NCBI RefSeq assembly: GCF_001314325.1
Contig: NZ_CP009429.1
Location: 1,550,501 to 1,614,500 of the forward strand
Direction of reading: 5' to 3'
DNA: 64,000 nt
Origin: Sphingopyxis macrogoltabida
Lineage (GTDB): Bacteria; Pseudomonadota; Alphaproteobacteria; Sphingomonadales; Sphingomonadaceae
The notes beneath the pieces are model-generated. The model was given only the letters and a program-made list of their open reading frames with translations, was not told the DNA's origin and did no database searches. The first letter of the stretch is position 1. Each line of letters starts with the position of its first letter. Shown here piece after piece: positions 43,537 to 52,680 of the stretch. The translations under genes and the position numbers were made by a program.

Positions 43537-44958
43537 ATGTCAGACTTCCGCAATCTGCCTGTCACGTCAGGAGCGTATCGCGCCGTCATGGAACGGGCAT
43601 CCATCGCACTCGACCGCCGCGGCTTCGCCAGGGGGCTGATGGCCACCGCTTTCGCCGGGCTGGCGCTCCATAGCCGCCATGTCTCCGCCGCGATCCTCGC
43701 CGACGCCAACCGCTTCGGCGCGCCGGTCCCCGATCCGGCAGGTATCCTCGACCTGCCGCGGGGTTTTTCGTACAAGATCGTGTCGCAGTTCGGCCAGACG
43801 ATGAGCGACGGGCGGCAGGTGCCGAACAGCGCCGACGGCATGGGCTGCACGGCGCTGCCCGACGGACGGCTGTGCCTGATGCGCAACCATGAACTCGGCG
43901 CCGACGAGTTGAAGCATGGCGCGTGTCCGGTCGGGATCAGCGGCGATGCCGCCGCGTTCGACTGTTACCGCGCAGGCAGCGGCGAGGCGTTGCCCGGCGG
44001 GGTCTCGACGATCATCCTCGATCCCGCCAGCCTTGCGGTCGAGGAGCAATATCTCTCGCTCGTGGGCACCATCTATAACTGCGCGGGCGGCATCACGCCG
44101 TGGGGCACCTGGCTGAGCTGCGAGGAAGATGTTTCGCGCGGCGGTCGCCGGCACAAGGAGGACCATGGCTGGGTGTTCGAAATCCCTGTCGCACCGGGCA
44201 AGCTGATGACGGCGGAGCCGATCAAGGCAATGGGTCGCTTCAATCACGAGGCGGCGGTCGTCGATCCGCGGAGCGGCGCGGTCTATATGACCGAGGACCG
44301 GCAGGACAGCCTCTTCTATCGCTTCCTGCCCGCGGTGCCGGGTCAGCTCGCCAAGGGCGGTCGGTTGCAGGCGCTGGCCTTGGCCAATCCGGCGCTTGCG
44401 GACACGCGCAACTGGACGCGGCGCGCACTGGCGACCGGCGGCTGGCACGATACGCGCTGGATCGACCTCGACGATGTCGAAAGCCCCAAGGACGACCTCC
44501 GCAAGCGCGGTGCGCGCGCCGGGGCGACGGTCTTTGCGCGCGGCGAGGGCATCCACGGCGGTGACGGGGAAATCTATTTCACCTGCACGTCGGGCGGACC
44601 GGCGCGGCGCGGGCAGATCATGCGCTATCGCCCGTCGCCCGCTGAAGGCACGGCGGCCGAGGCGGCGCAGCCGGGGCAACTGCAGTTGTTCGTCGAAACG
44701 ACGGACCCTGCGCATTTCAGCTTTGGCGACAATCTGAGCGTCGCGCCGAACGGCGACCTGATGGTCTGCGAGGACCGGCGCGGCAGCCGGCCCGACAATT
44801 ATCTGCGCGGCGTGACGCCCGAAGGGAAGGTCTATCCCTTCGCGCGGGTCAGCGCGGCGACCAAGGTTTCGGGCGTCTGCTTCGCGCCCGACGGCAAGAC
44901 GATGTTCCTGAACCTCTATAACCCCGCGCGGACGATCGCGGTGCGCGGGCCGTTCTGA
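43537..44958 (+). CDS. PhoX/DUF839-family protein with Tat-like signal
   Basis: Protein of 473 residues from this start, or 456 if the ATG at 43588 is used. The N-terminus has a twin-arginine pattern (LDRRGFARGLMATAFAGLALH), suggesting export of a folded protein to the periplasm. The body has PhoX/DUF839 features: DGMGCTALPDGRLCLMRNHE, TPWGTWLSCEED, GRFNHEAAVVDP, YMTEDRQDSLFYRF and DNLSVAPNGDLMVCED. PhoX members are calcium/iron-dependent alkaline phosphatases; whether this one is a phosphatase is not proven. It is divergent from the racemase-like gene and ends at a strong hairpin. Confidence 0.82.
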   Translation: MSDFRNLPVTSGAYRAVMERASIALDRRGFARGLMATAFAGLALHSRHVSAAILADANRFGAPVPDPAGILDLPRGFSYKIVSQFGQTMSDGRQVPNSADGMGCTALPDGRLCLMRNHELGADELKHGACPVGISGDAAAFDCYRAGSGEALPGGVSTIILDPASLAVEEQYLSLVGTIYNCAGGITPWGTWLSCEEDVSRGGRRHKEDHGWVFEIPVAPGKLMTAEPIKAMGRFNHEAAVVDPRSGAVYMTEDRQDSLFYRFLPAVPGQLAKGGRLQALALANPALADTRNWTRRALATGGWHDTRWIDLDDVESPKDDLRKRGARAGATVFARGEGIHGGDGEIYFTCTSGGPARRGQIMRYRPSPAEGTAAEAAQPGQLQLFVETTDPAHFSFGDNLSVAPNGDLMVCEDRRGSRPDNYLRGVTPEGKVYPFARVSAATKVSGVCFAPDGKTMFLNLYNPARTIAVRGPF

Positions 44959-44962
44959 GCGA

Positions 44963-44987
44963 AGCCCCTCCCGAGCGGGGAGGGGCT
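44963..44987. terminator. Hairpin terminator between convergent PhoX-like and thiolase genes
   Basis: AGCCCCTCCC (44963-44972) pairs perfectly with GGGAGGGGCT (44978-44987) around a 5-base loop. Only a short T-run follows (CCGTTTC). Its place between two convergent stops supports a terminator for both strands. Confidence 0.75.
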
Positions 44988-44998
44988 CCGTTTCAGGA

Positions 44999-46249
44999 TC
45001 AGATGCGTTCGATGATGATCGCCGGTGCCATGCCGCCTGCGGCGCACATGGTGACGAGGCCATAACGGCCGCCCGAGCGTTCGAGTTCGTCGAGCGCAGT
45101 GCCGATCAGGATCGAGCCGGTGGCGCCGATCGGGTGGCCGAGCGCCATCGCGCCGCCGTTGATGTTGACCTTTTCGCGGTCGAGGTCGAGGTCGCGGATG
45201 AACTTTTCGGCGACGACGGCAAAGGCTTCGTTGATTTCCCAGACGTCGATGTCGTTCTTGGTCAGGCCGGCCTTTTCGAGCACCTTCTTCGCCGCCGGGA
45301 CCGGGGCGTTGAGCATCAGCGTCGGGTCGTCGCCCTGATTGGCATAGGCGACGATGCGGGCGCGCGGTTTCAGGCCGTGCTTGTCGGCATAGTCCTTCGA
45401 CGTCAGGAGCAGCGCCGCAGCGCCGTCGACGACGCCCGACGAGTTGCCGGCGTGGTGGACGCCCTTGAACTCGAGGTCGGGATAGCGGCGGGTGATCTGC
45501 TTGCGGAAGGTCACGCCGTCGCCAAGGTCGAAATCGGCGAGCGCGTCGAAGCTGGCCTTGAGGCCGGCGAGGCCTTCGGCGGTGGTTTCGGGGCGCGGGA
45601 ATTCCTCGCGGTCGAGCGCGACGCTGCCGTCCTCGTTATAGACCGGCACGACCGACTTGGCGAAGCGGCCTTCCTTGATCGCGCGGTCGGCGCGCTGCTG
45701 GCTGACGAGCGCAAGCGCATCGACGGCTTCGCGGCTGATGCCTTCTTTCGCCGCGATCGCGTCGCCGCAGACGCCCTGATGCGACTGCGGATGGATTTCG
45801 TCGAGCGCGGCGTTGCCCGAGCCCATGCCGAGCGGCTTGATGCCGGCATTGGCTTCCTCGGCGCCGATCTGAGCGGTGTAGCTCATCATTTCGGTGCCAC
45901 CGGCGATGACGCAATCTTCCATGCCCGACATCACCGATGCCGCGGCGAAGTTGACGCTGCTGATGCCGCCGCCGCAGAAGCGGTCGAGCGTGGTGCCCGA
46001 CGCCTTGGTGTCATAACCCGCCGCCAGCGCGGCCATGCGGCCGAGGTCGCCGCCCTGCTTGCCCTTCTGCGTCGAGGTCGACCAGACGATGTCGTCGACG
46101 GTCGCGGTGTCGAGGTTGTTGCGCTCCTTGATCGCCTTCAGCACCGTCGCGGCGAGATGCTGCGGGTGGAGGTGCGACAGCGCGCCCTTGCCGGGCTTGC
46201 CGATCCCGCGCGGGGTGCGGACGGCGTCGATGATATAGGCTTCGGACAT
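44999..46249 (-). CDS. Thiolase (acetyl-CoA acyltransferase family)
   Basis: Thiolase of 416 residues, cutting a 3-ketoacyl-CoA or condensing acyl-CoAs. The nucleophilic cysteine lies in LDRFCGGGISSVNFAAA, a variant of the usual CGSG/CGSS. The histidine motif is GGAMALGHPIGATGS and the second cysteine is in LVTMCAAGGMAPA. It is the last gene of a leftward operon ACAD-ACAD-SDR-thiolase, the classic order of a beta-oxidation spiral. The substrate is unknown. Confidence 0.93.
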   Translation of the reverse strand: MSEAYIIDAVRTPRGIGKPGKGALSHLHPQHLAATVLKAIKERNNLDTATVDDIVWSTSTQKGKQGGDLGRMAALAAGYDTKASGTTLDRFCGGGISSVNFAAASVMSGMEDCVIAGGTEMMSYTAQIGAEEANAGIKPLGMGSGNAALDEIHPQSHQGVCGDAIAAKEGISREAVDALALVSQQRADRAIKEGRFAKSVVPVYNEDGSVALDREEFPRPETTAEGLAGLKASFDALADFDLGDGVTFRKQITRRYPDLEFKGVHHAGNSSGVVDGAAALLLTSKDYADKHGLKPRARIVAYANQGDDPTLMLNAPVPAAKKVLEKAGLTKNDIDVWEINEAFAVVAEKFIRDLDLDREKVNINGGAMALGHPIGATGSILIGTALDELERSGGRYGLVTMCAAGGMAPAIIIERI

Positions 46250-46283
46250 TTCACAGGGTTCCTTCTTCGAGGGGAGTTGACGA

Positions 46284-47066
46284 TTAACGCGGCGCCATTC
46301 TGATCGCGCCGTCGAGGCGGACGGCCTGGCCGTTGAAATAGGAGTTGCGCAGCATTTCCATCGCGAGGCTGGCATATTCCTCGGCGTGGCCGAGCCGCTT
46401 GGGGAAGGGCACCGAGGCGCCAAGGCTGGCGAGCACCGGTTCAGGGAGCCCGGCGACGAGCGGCGTGCTGAACACGCCGGGCATGATCGCGTTGACGCGG
46501 ATACCGAGGTCCATCAGGTCGCGCGCCATCGGCAGCACGAGGCCGTTCACGCCCGCCTTGGCAGAGCCGTAGATCACCTGGCCGATCTGTGCGTCCTGCG
46601 CCGCGACCGACGCGGTCAGGACGATCGCGCCGCGCTCGCCGTCCTCGAGTTCGGGCAGCGTCGCCATGCCCTCGGCCGCGATCGACGCGATGCGATAGCT
46701 CGCGGTCAGGATGCCCGCGACGCCATAGGCATAGTCCTCGGTCGGGGTGCGGCGAAAACTGCCGCTCGCCTTGTCGAAGGCGAGCGTCTTGCCGCGGCGC
46801 GAGGTCATCGCGCAATGGACGCAGATGCGCTCCTGTCCGTGCGCGGCGCGCGCGGTGGCGTAGCCGTCGAGCACCGATTGTTCATCGGTGATATCGACAT
46901 GGACGAACAGCCCGCCGATCGCCTTGGCGACTTCCTCGCCCAGCGCGTCGTTGATGTCGAAGATGGCGACCTTGACGCCCTGCGCCGCGAGCGCTTCGGC
47001 GGTGGCGCGGCCGAGGCCCGATGCGCCGCCGGTGACGACGGCGGCGGTGGTGGAATCGATCTTCAT
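46284..47066 (-). CDS. Short-chain dehydrogenase, 3-hydroxyacyl-CoA dehydrogenase-like
   Basis: Classical SDR of 260 residues with TGGASGLGRATAEAL (NAD-binding, residues 12-26), FDINDAL after the second strand (NAD preference), the catalytic serine in LTASVAAQD, and YGSAK. It resembles the type 2 3-hydroxyacyl-CoA dehydrogenase/17-beta-HSD10 group. With adjacent ACAD and thiolase genes, it likely oxidises the 3-hydroxyacyl-CoA. AGGAGG precedes the ATG. Confidence 0.88.
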   Translation of the reverse strand: MKIDSTTAAVVTGGASGLGRATAEALAAQGVKVAIFDINDALGEEVAKAIGGLFVHVDITDEQSVLDGYATARAAHGQERICVHCAMTSRRGKTLAFDKASGSFRRTPTEDYAYGVAGILTASYRIASIAAEGMATLPELEDGERGAIVLTASVAAQDAQIGQVIYGSAKAGVNGLVLPMARDLMDLGIRVNAIMPGVFSTPLVAGLPEPVLASLGASVPFPKRLGHAEEYASLAMEMLRNSYFNGQAVRLDGAIRMAPR

Positions 47067-47079
47067 GGACTGGCCCTCC

Positions 47080-48285
47080 TCAGGCCGGGATCTGGTTGAA
47101 CGGGACGCCCTTGTCGGGGCGGTGATCCTGCGGCAGGCCGAGGATCTTTTCAGCGATGGTGTTGAGCAGCGTCTCGTCCGACCCGCCCGCGATGCGGCCC
47201 GTCGGCGCGTTGATCCAGCTCGACGTCCAGTCCTCCTTCTGCGAGGCATGATCGTCATAGGTGAAGCCGTCCGATCCCTGCAGGTCGATCGCGAGTTCGG
47301 AGAGCTTCTGGCGCGAACGCACCGCGACAAGCTTGTTGAGCGAGCCTTCGGGGCCGGGGGTCATGCCGGCCTGCATCATCGCCATGGCGCGCGCGGTGAT
47401 CGATTGCAGCCCGCTGCGCATCGCATAGTTGCGCGCGATCTGCTGGCGGATGCGGCCATCCTCGATCGCCGGCTTGCCATTGAGCTCAGTGTCCTTCGCA
47501 AGCTCGACGAAGAGGTCGAGATGCGGGCCGAAGCCCGCACTGTCGGTCGCGACATAGCGTTCGATCATCAGCGTCGCGATCGCGACCGCAAAGCCGCCGC
47601 CGACCGGCGACATGCGATGATCGTCGCCGATCTTCACATCGTCGAAGAAGACTTCGTTGACGTGGCTGTCACCGCCTACCAGCTTGATCGGGCGCACGGT
47701 GACGCCCGGCGCCTTCATGTCGACCCAGAAGTAAGTGAGCCCCTTGTGCTTCGGCACATTGGGGTCGGTGCGCACGACGATGACGCCATAGTCGCTGTAA
47801 TGCGCCCAGCTCGTCCACACCTTCTGGCCGTTGATCTTCCAGCCGTTGCCGTCGGGCTCGGCCTTGGTGCGCAGGCCGGCAAGGTCGGAGCCGCCGGCGG
47901 GTTCGGAGAAAAGCTGGCACCAGATTTCTTCGCCCTGCAGTGCCTTCAGCACGCGTTCCTTGACCCACGCCTTGTCCTCGCCGAACTGCATGAGGACGGG
48001 GATCGGCATGCCGAGCGAGATGCCGAAATAGAAGCTGGGGAACCCGTGCTTCATTTCCTCGGTATCGAAGGTCACCTTTTCGAGGTGGCCCTTCCCCTGG
48101 CCGCCGAACTCTGTCGGCCAGTTGATCCCGGCATAGCCCGCGTCGAATTTCGCCTTCTGATATTTGCGGGCGAGCGCGAGGTCGTCGGCCTCGGACAGGC
48201 CCTTGCGTGCCGCCTTGCCATAGGTCGGCACCATCGATTCAAGCCAGGCGGCCGCCTTGCTGCGATAGGCATCGAGATCGCTCAT
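47080..48285 (-). CDS. Acyl-CoA dehydrogenase, long partner of pair 2
   Basis: Dehydrogenase of 401 residues with complete domain set: WCQLFSEPAGGSDLAGLRTKAE and WKINGQKVWTSWAHYSDYGVI in the middle domain, and the C-terminal signature RIAGGSDETLLNTIAEKILGLP. It belongs to the steroid/long-chain-like FadE group. The start overlaps by 4 bp the stop of the preceding shorter dehydrogenase gene, so the two proteins are probably made together. Confidence 0.92.
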   Translation of the reverse strand: MSDLDAYRSKAAAWLESMVPTYGKAARKGLSEADDLALARKYQKAKFDAGYAGINWPTEFGGQGKGHLEKVTFDTEEMKHGFPSFYFGISLGMPIPVLMQFGEDKAWVKERVLKALQGEEIWCQLFSEPAGGSDLAGLRTKAEPDGNGWKINGQKVWTSWAHYSDYGVIVVRTDPNVPKHKGLTYFWVDMKAPGVTVRPIKLVGGDSHVNEVFFDDVKIGDDHRMSPVGGGFAVAIATLMIERYVATDSAGFGPHLDLFVELAKDTELNGKPAIEDGRIRQQIARNYAMRSGLQSITARAMAMMQAGMTPGPEGSLNKLVAVRSRQKLSELAIDLQGSDGFTYDDHASQKEDWTSSWINAPTGRIAGGSDETLLNTIAEKILGLPQDHRPDKGVPFNQIPA

Positions 48286-49376
48286 GCGGCTTCTCCAGTC
48301 AGGCGGTCGACGAGAACGTCTTCCCAGAAGAGCAGATTGCCCTGCTCGATCGCGAGGCTGCGGGCGCGGCGCGTGTGGAGGTGGAGGCCGAGCTCCCACG
48401 TCACGCCGATACCGCCATGAATCTGCACGCAGTCGCGCGATGCGGTGTCATAGGCCTCGGTCGCCGAGATGCGCGCCGCAGCAGCCGCGGTAATGAAATC
48501 GGCCTGACCCTCGCGCGATGCCGCGTGAATGCAGTTGGCGCGCGCCAGTTCGACGAGGCCGTAAATCTCGGCGATGCGGTGCTTGATCGACTGGAAGGCG
48601 CCGATCGGTTGGCCGAAAGCGCGGCGCGTCACCGCATAATCGCGCGCGATTTCCATCATCGCTTCGGCGCCGCCGGCCTGCTCGTGCGCGGTGATCACCG
48701 CCTGCAAGGCGAGGATATGGAGCGCCGCCTCGCGGGCCGCGCCGCCGGTCACCAGCGTTTCGGCAGGCGTGCCCGCGAATTCGAGGTCGGCATAAAGGCG
48801 GCTGTTGTCGAAGGTGGCGATTGCGGTGCGCTTGACGTCCGCAAGCTCGGCGACCGCGAGTACGGGCATGCCGGGGCCGTTCGCAAAGACCACCGCGATG
48901 TCGGCGGCAAGCCCGCCGGCAACGCCGGTCATCACCCCGTCGAGCCGCTCGCCGGTCAGCGTCAGCGCCGGCCGCGCGGGCAGGGCGTTGGCGCCGCTGG
49001 CGAAGGCGACAGCGCCGATCGTCTCGCCGCTCGCGAGCCCGGGCAGCCATTTCGTCTTCTGGTCGTCCGACCCGTAGAGTTCGATCGCCTTGGCGGCGCC
49101 GAAGTTCGACGTCAGGAAGGGCGCGCCGCTCAGCGAGCGCCCTGCCTGATGCGCAATCAGTCCGAGCTCGATGAGGCCGAGATCGAGTCCGCCATAGGCT
49201 TCGGGAAGCGCCAGCGCCGTCCAGCCTTGCTCCTTCGCCGTGGTCCAATAGCCCTCATGATAGCGGCCGCTGGTTTCGAGCAGGGGAAGCAGCTCTTCCT
49301 TGCTCACCCGGGCTTCGAGCACGCGACGCGATTCGGTCGCGATCGCCTGTTGCCCTTCGTCGTATAGAATCGACAT
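48282..49376 (-). CDS. Acyl-CoA dehydrogenase, short partner of pair 2
   Basis: ACAD-family protein of 364 residues. The N-terminal domain is normal (LALPEAYGGLDLGLIELGLIAHQAG), but the middle domain lacks a clear SEPxxGSD signature (VAFASGANALPARPALTL). The C-terminal domain holds RRAFGQPIGAFQSIKHRIAEIY and VQIHGGIGVTWELGLHLHTRRA. This is the pattern of the second subunit in heteromeric ACADs. It is first in a leftward operon; a 16-bp palindrome lies about 50 bp upstream. Confidence 0.88.
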   Translation of the reverse strand: MSILYDEGQQAIATESRRVLEARVSKEELLPLLETSGRYHEGYWTTAKEQGWTALALPEAYGGLDLGLIELGLIAHQAGRSLSGAPFLTSNFGAAKAIELYGSDDQKTKWLPGLASGETIGAVAFASGANALPARPALTLTGERLDGVMTGVAGGLAADIAVVFANGPGMPVLAVAELADVKRTAIATFDNSRLYADLEFAGTPAETLVTGGAAREAALHILALQAVITAHEQAGGAEAMMEIARDYAVTRRAFGQPIGAFQSIKHRIAEIYGLVELARANCIHAASREGQADFITAAAAARISATEAYDTASRDCVQIHGGIGVTWELGLHLHTRRARSLAIEQGNLLFWEDVLVDRLTGEAA

Positions 49377-49424
49377 GCGCGTTCGAGTCCTCACCCTTAT
49401 GTGTTGAGATCATCCAACCGGACG

Positions 49425-49440
49425 TTGACGTAAACGTCAA
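49425..49440. promoter_or_regulatory. Palindromic operator TTGACGTAAACGTCAA
   Basis: Two perfect 7-bp arms (TTGACGT and ACGTCAA) flank a central AA. The site lies 48 bp upstream of the first gene of the ACAD-ACAD-SDR-thiolase operon. The shape, a long palindrome with 2-bp centre, resembles sites of MerR-type LiuR regulators of acyl-CoA catabolism, but the regulator is not in the window. Confidence 0.65.
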
Positions 49441-49459
49441 GCAGTAGTTGACGCTACGG

Positions 49460-50260
49460 CTAGCGAACCGTGAATTTCTTGGCCTTGTCAGCCATCAGCG
49501 CGGCGCGGTTGACCTGCGGTACCCCGACCGGATTGCCGATCTGGCAATATTTGAGGCCTTGCTGCAGCGCGACGCTGCGCGGCAGGTCGAGCGATTCCCA
49601 GATCGCCTTGACCGATCCGGCGGTCGCGGCGGGTGGCTTTGCGGCGATGGTTGCGGCGAGTTCCTGTGCGCGCGGCCACAGATCGTCGAGCGTCGTAATC
49701 TCGCTGACGAGGCCGATACGCAGCGCAGTCCCCGCGCCGATGCGTTCGTCGTTGCCGAGCAGCACCATGCGCAGCACGTCGTGGAGCGGCATGTGATAGG
49801 TCATGCCGATCGGTTCGAGCGCGCTCGTCATCCCGTAAGTGACATGCGGGTCGAAGAAGGTCGCATCTTCGGAACAGATGATGATGTCGCTCTCGTTGAG
49901 CCAGTAGAAGGCGCCGCCGGCGGCCATGCCGTGCACCGCGGCGATCACCGGCTTCCAGCATTTCATCGACTTGGGGCCGAGATAATTGCCGGGATCCTCG
50001 CAATGCCAGATGTTGGCGAGGTCGACGACCGTGCCGCCTTCCTTCTGCGATTCCTTGACGTCGACGCCGGTGCACCACGCCTTGCCGGGCGCCGCACGCA
50101 GCACGCAGCAATGCACGTCGTCGTTGCTGCCGACCCACTTCCACAGATGCTCGAATTCGTCCATCATCCGCTTGGTGAAGCTGTTCATCGCCTCGGGCCG
50201 GTTGATCGTGATCGTCGCGATATGGTCGGCGACGTCGACGAGGATGGTTTCATATTGCAT
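49460..50260 (-). CDS. Enoyl-CoA hydratase/isomerase family protein
   Basis: Crotonase-fold protein of 266 residues. CoA-binding motifs are PGKAWCTGVDVKES and AAVHGMAAGGAFYWLNESDIIICSED. The usual hydratase glutamates are not obvious (DPHVTYGMTSALEP), so the reaction may differ from simple hydration. I chose the ATG at 50260 with a GGGAGAGGA element upstream. It is divergent from the ACAD gene across a palindrome, AGTTATACAACT. Confidence 0.85.
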   Translation of the reverse strand: MQYETILVDVADHIATITINRPEAMNSFTKRMMDEFEHLWKWVGSNDDVHCCVLRAAPGKAWCTGVDVKESQKEGGTVVDLANIWHCEDPGNYLGPKSMKCWKPVIAAVHGMAAGGAFYWLNESDIIICSEDATFFDPHVTYGMTSALEPIGMTYHMPLHDVLRMVLLGNDERIGAGTALRIGLVSEITTLDDLWPRAQELAATIAAKPPAATAGSVKAIWESLDLPRSVALQQGLKYCQIGNPVGVPQVNRAALMADKAKKFTVR

Positions 50261-50300
50261 GGCCAGCGATTCCTCTCCCGGCATTTGTCATGGTTGACCT

Positions 50301-50312
50301 AGTTATACAACT
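50301..50312. promoter_or_regulatory. Operator site 1 (AGTTATACAACT)
   Basis: Copy with one change from the perfect palindrome AGTTATATAACT seen at two other divergent promoters nearby. Flanks (ACCT before, CG after) match site 2. It lies between the enoyl-CoA hydratase and ACAD genes, placed to control both. Confidence 0.75.
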
Positions 50313-50351
50313 CGCTATGACACAGGTCGCAACAACGGGGCAAGTCCTGCG

Positions 50352-51443
50352 ATGAATTTCGACCTCAGCGATGAACAGAAAATGCTCGGCGAGCAAGCGC
50401 GCGCGCTCCTCGCCGATATGACACCTTTCGACCGGCTGCGCACGCTGATCGATTCGGGCGCCGAATGGGACGAGCCGCTGTGGCGCGCGCTCGCCGACAT
50501 GGGCTTCCTCGGCGCGGCGATCCCCGAGGAGCATGGCGGGCTCGGACTCGGCGCGCTCGACCTCGGCGTGATCATGGAAGCGCTTGGCTCCGCCAACGCC
50601 GCAGTGCCGTTCATGAGCTCGATCGTGCTGGGCGCCGAGGCGATCCGGCTGGCGGGAAGCGAAGCGCAGAGGGCGGCATGGCTGCCGAAGCTCGCCAGCG
50701 GCGAGGCGATCGCGACCTTCGCCTATGCCGAGGGGCCGGGGCCGGTGTTCGCAACGGGCGTGGCGCTGGAGGGCGGCAAGCTGAACGGCAGCAAGTCGCC
50801 GGTCGCCGACGCGGGCATTGCCGATATTGCGGTGGTGCTTGTCGGTGGCGGCGGTTTCGCGCTCGTCGAACTCGATCAGCCGGGCGTGAAGCGCACCAAG
50901 CTCGACAGTTTCGACCAGCTTCGCCCCCACTACCGGATCGATTTCGACGGGGCGGCGGCCGAAGCCATGCCGGGCGTCGGCAAGCTCGATCGACTGATCG
51001 ATCAGGCGGCGGTGCAGGCGGCATTCGAAGCCGTCGGCGGTGCCGAGGCCTGTCTGCACATGGCGCGCGACTATGCGATGGAGCGCCAGATCTTCGGGCG
51101 CCCGCTCGGCGGTTTTCAGGCGATCAAGCACAAGCTCGCCGATGTTGCGGTGGCAACCGAACTGGCGCGCTCTAACGCCTATTACGGCGGCTGGGCGGCC
51201 GAATCCTCGCCCGACGATCTGCCTGCCGCCGCGGCGGCGGCGCGACTGTCGGGGATCAAATGCCTCGAAATGGCGGCGCGGGAGAATCTACAGGTACATG
51301 GCGGGATCGGCTACACCTTCGAGGCGAATTGCCATTTCTATTACCGGCGCGAGCGGATGCTCGCCGTGCATCTCGGCAACCGCGGCTTTTGGGCTGACCG
51401 GCTGCTCAACGCACAACCGGGCAGTCAGGTGAAGGCGGCGTAA
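50352..51443 (+). CDS. Acyl-CoA dehydrogenase, short partner of pair 3
   Basis: ACAD-family protein of 363 residues. The N-terminal domain is intact (MNFDLSDEQKMLGEQARALLADM; AIPEEHGGLGLGALDLGVIMEALG). The middle domain lacks the usual SEPxxGSD and instead reads TFAYAEGPGPVFATGVAL. The C-terminal domain has RQIFGRPLGGFQAIKHKLADV and LQVHGGIGYTFEANCHFYYRRE. It is followed after one base by a full-length ACAD, so a heteromeric enzyme is likely. Confidence 0.9.
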   Translation: MNFDLSDEQKMLGEQARALLADMTPFDRLRTLIDSGAEWDEPLWRALADMGFLGAAIPEEHGGLGLGALDLGVIMEALGSANAAVPFMSSIVLGAEAIRLAGSEAQRAAWLPKLASGEAIATFAYAEGPGPVFATGVALEGGKLNGSKSPVADAGIADIAVVLVGGGGFALVELDQPGVKRTKLDSFDQLRPHYRIDFDGAAAEAMPGVGKLDRLIDQAAVQAAFEAVGGAEACLHMARDYAMERQIFGRPLGGFQAIKHKLADVAVATELARSNAYYGGWAAESSPDDLPAAAAAARLSGIKCLEMAARENLQVHGGIGYTFEANCHFYYRRERMLAVHLGNRGFWADRLLNAQPGSQVKAA

Positions 51444-51444
51444 A

Positions 51445-52668
51445 ATGGATTTCAACGACAGCCTCGAAGAAGCCGCCTTCCGCGCCGAAGCGCGCACCTG
51501 GCTCGCCGCCCATGCCCCTGCGCACGAACTTCCCGTCGGCGCCAAGATGCCCGACACCGAAGAGGCCGACCGCGGCCGCGCGTGGATGCGTGAGCTTTAC
51601 GCCGGCGGCTGGTCGGGGCTGACGTTCCCCAAGGCGCTTGGCGGGCGCGGGCTGTCGGGGATCGAGGCGGTGATTTTCGCGGAGGAAGAGGGGAAATATC
51701 ATCTGCCGAAGGGACCGTTCACGTCGATCGGCACCGGCATGGCGCTCCCGGTGATCGCGAAGCACGGCAATGACGAGCAGCGGGCACGCTTTATCGAAGC
51801 GACGCTGAAGGGCGACATCACCTGGTGCCAGCTCTTTTCCGAACCTGCCGCAGGCTCCGATCTTGCCGGATTGCGCACCAAGGCTGTGCGCGCCGACGAC
51901 GGGTCGGGCGACTGGATCGTCAACGGGCAGAAGGTCTGGTCGAGCTGGGCGCATCTGACCGACTGGGGCATCCTTGTCGTGCGCACCGATCCGACGGTGC
52001 CGAAGCACAAGGGGCTGACCTTCTTCGTTGTTGATATGAAGACGCTGGGGATCGAGACGCGGCCTATCCGCCAGATTTCCGGGGCGAGCGAGTTCAACGA
52101 GACCTTCCTGACCGACGTCCGCATTCCCGACGCCAATCGCCTCGGTGCCGAGGGCGAAGGCTGGGCCTGCTGCATGACGGTGCTGATGAGCGAACGGCTC
52201 GGTTCGGGCGCGCACCGCAGCGGGATCGAGCCTTTGCTCGATTTCGCGGCCGCCACCCCCGACGGGCATGGCGGCACGATGCTCGACGACCGGTCGATCC
52301 GCCAGCAGTTTGCCGAAGCGCTGGCCGAGGAGCAGGGCGAGCGCTTTTTTCAGGCGCGCCTCCGGACGATGGTGTCGAAGGGCGAGAATCCCGGCGCGCT
52401 CGCCGGGATGGTCAAGCTCGCCTATGCTTCGCGCTATCAGAAGACCAACGGCCTCGCGCTCGAACTGCGCGGTCTGGCGGGCATTGCGCCCGAAGCCGGC
52501 GATACCGCGACCGGCAACGTCCAGTACGACTATATCTATTCGACCGTGATGCGCATCGCGGGCGGCGCCGACGAGGTGCTGCGCAACCAGATCGCCGAAC
52601 GCGTGCTGGGGATGCCCGGCGAAGTGCGTATGGACAAGGACGTGCCGTTCGAGAAGCTGAAGGGATAG
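51445..52668 (+). CDS. Acyl-CoA dehydrogenase, long partner of pair 3
   Basis: Dehydrogenase of 407 residues with WCQLFSEPAAGSDLAGLRTKAV, WIVNGQKVWSSWAHLTDWGIL and C-terminal RIAGGADEVLRNQIAERVLGMP. It closely parallels the long member of pair 2. The ATG follows one base after the stop of the short partner. It likely provides the catalytic FAD site of the pair. Confidence 0.93.
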   Translation: MDFNDSLEEAAFRAEARTWLAAHAPAHELPVGAKMPDTEEADRGRAWMRELYAGGWSGLTFPKALGGRGLSGIEAVIFAEEEGKYHLPKGPFTSIGTGMALPVIAKHGNDEQRARFIEATLKGDITWCQLFSEPAAGSDLAGLRTKAVRADDGSGDWIVNGQKVWSSWAHLTDWGILVVRTDPTVPKHKGLTFFVVDMKTLGIETRPIRQISGASEFNETFLTDVRIPDANRLGAEGEGWACCMTVLMSERLGSGAHRSGIEPLLDFAAATPDGHGGTMLDDRSIRQQFAEALAEEQGERFFQARLRTMVSKGENPGALAGMVKLAYASRYQKTNGLALELRGLAGIAPEAGDTATGNVQYDYIYSTVMRIAGGADEVLRNQIAERVLGMPGEVRMDKDVPFEKLKG

Positions 52669-52680
52669 ACCTTCGATCTT

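Noticed and set aside
43520..43545. Pho-box-like TGTCAAAATGTCA before the PhoX-like gene
   Set aside because: The two TGTCA words are 8 bp apart rather than the 11-bp repeat of PhoB sites, and one overlaps the start codon.
46270..46290. TTGACGATTAACG near the thiolase/SDR junction as another copy of the TTGACGT palindrome
   Set aside because: The right arm is missing and the site is inside an operon gap.
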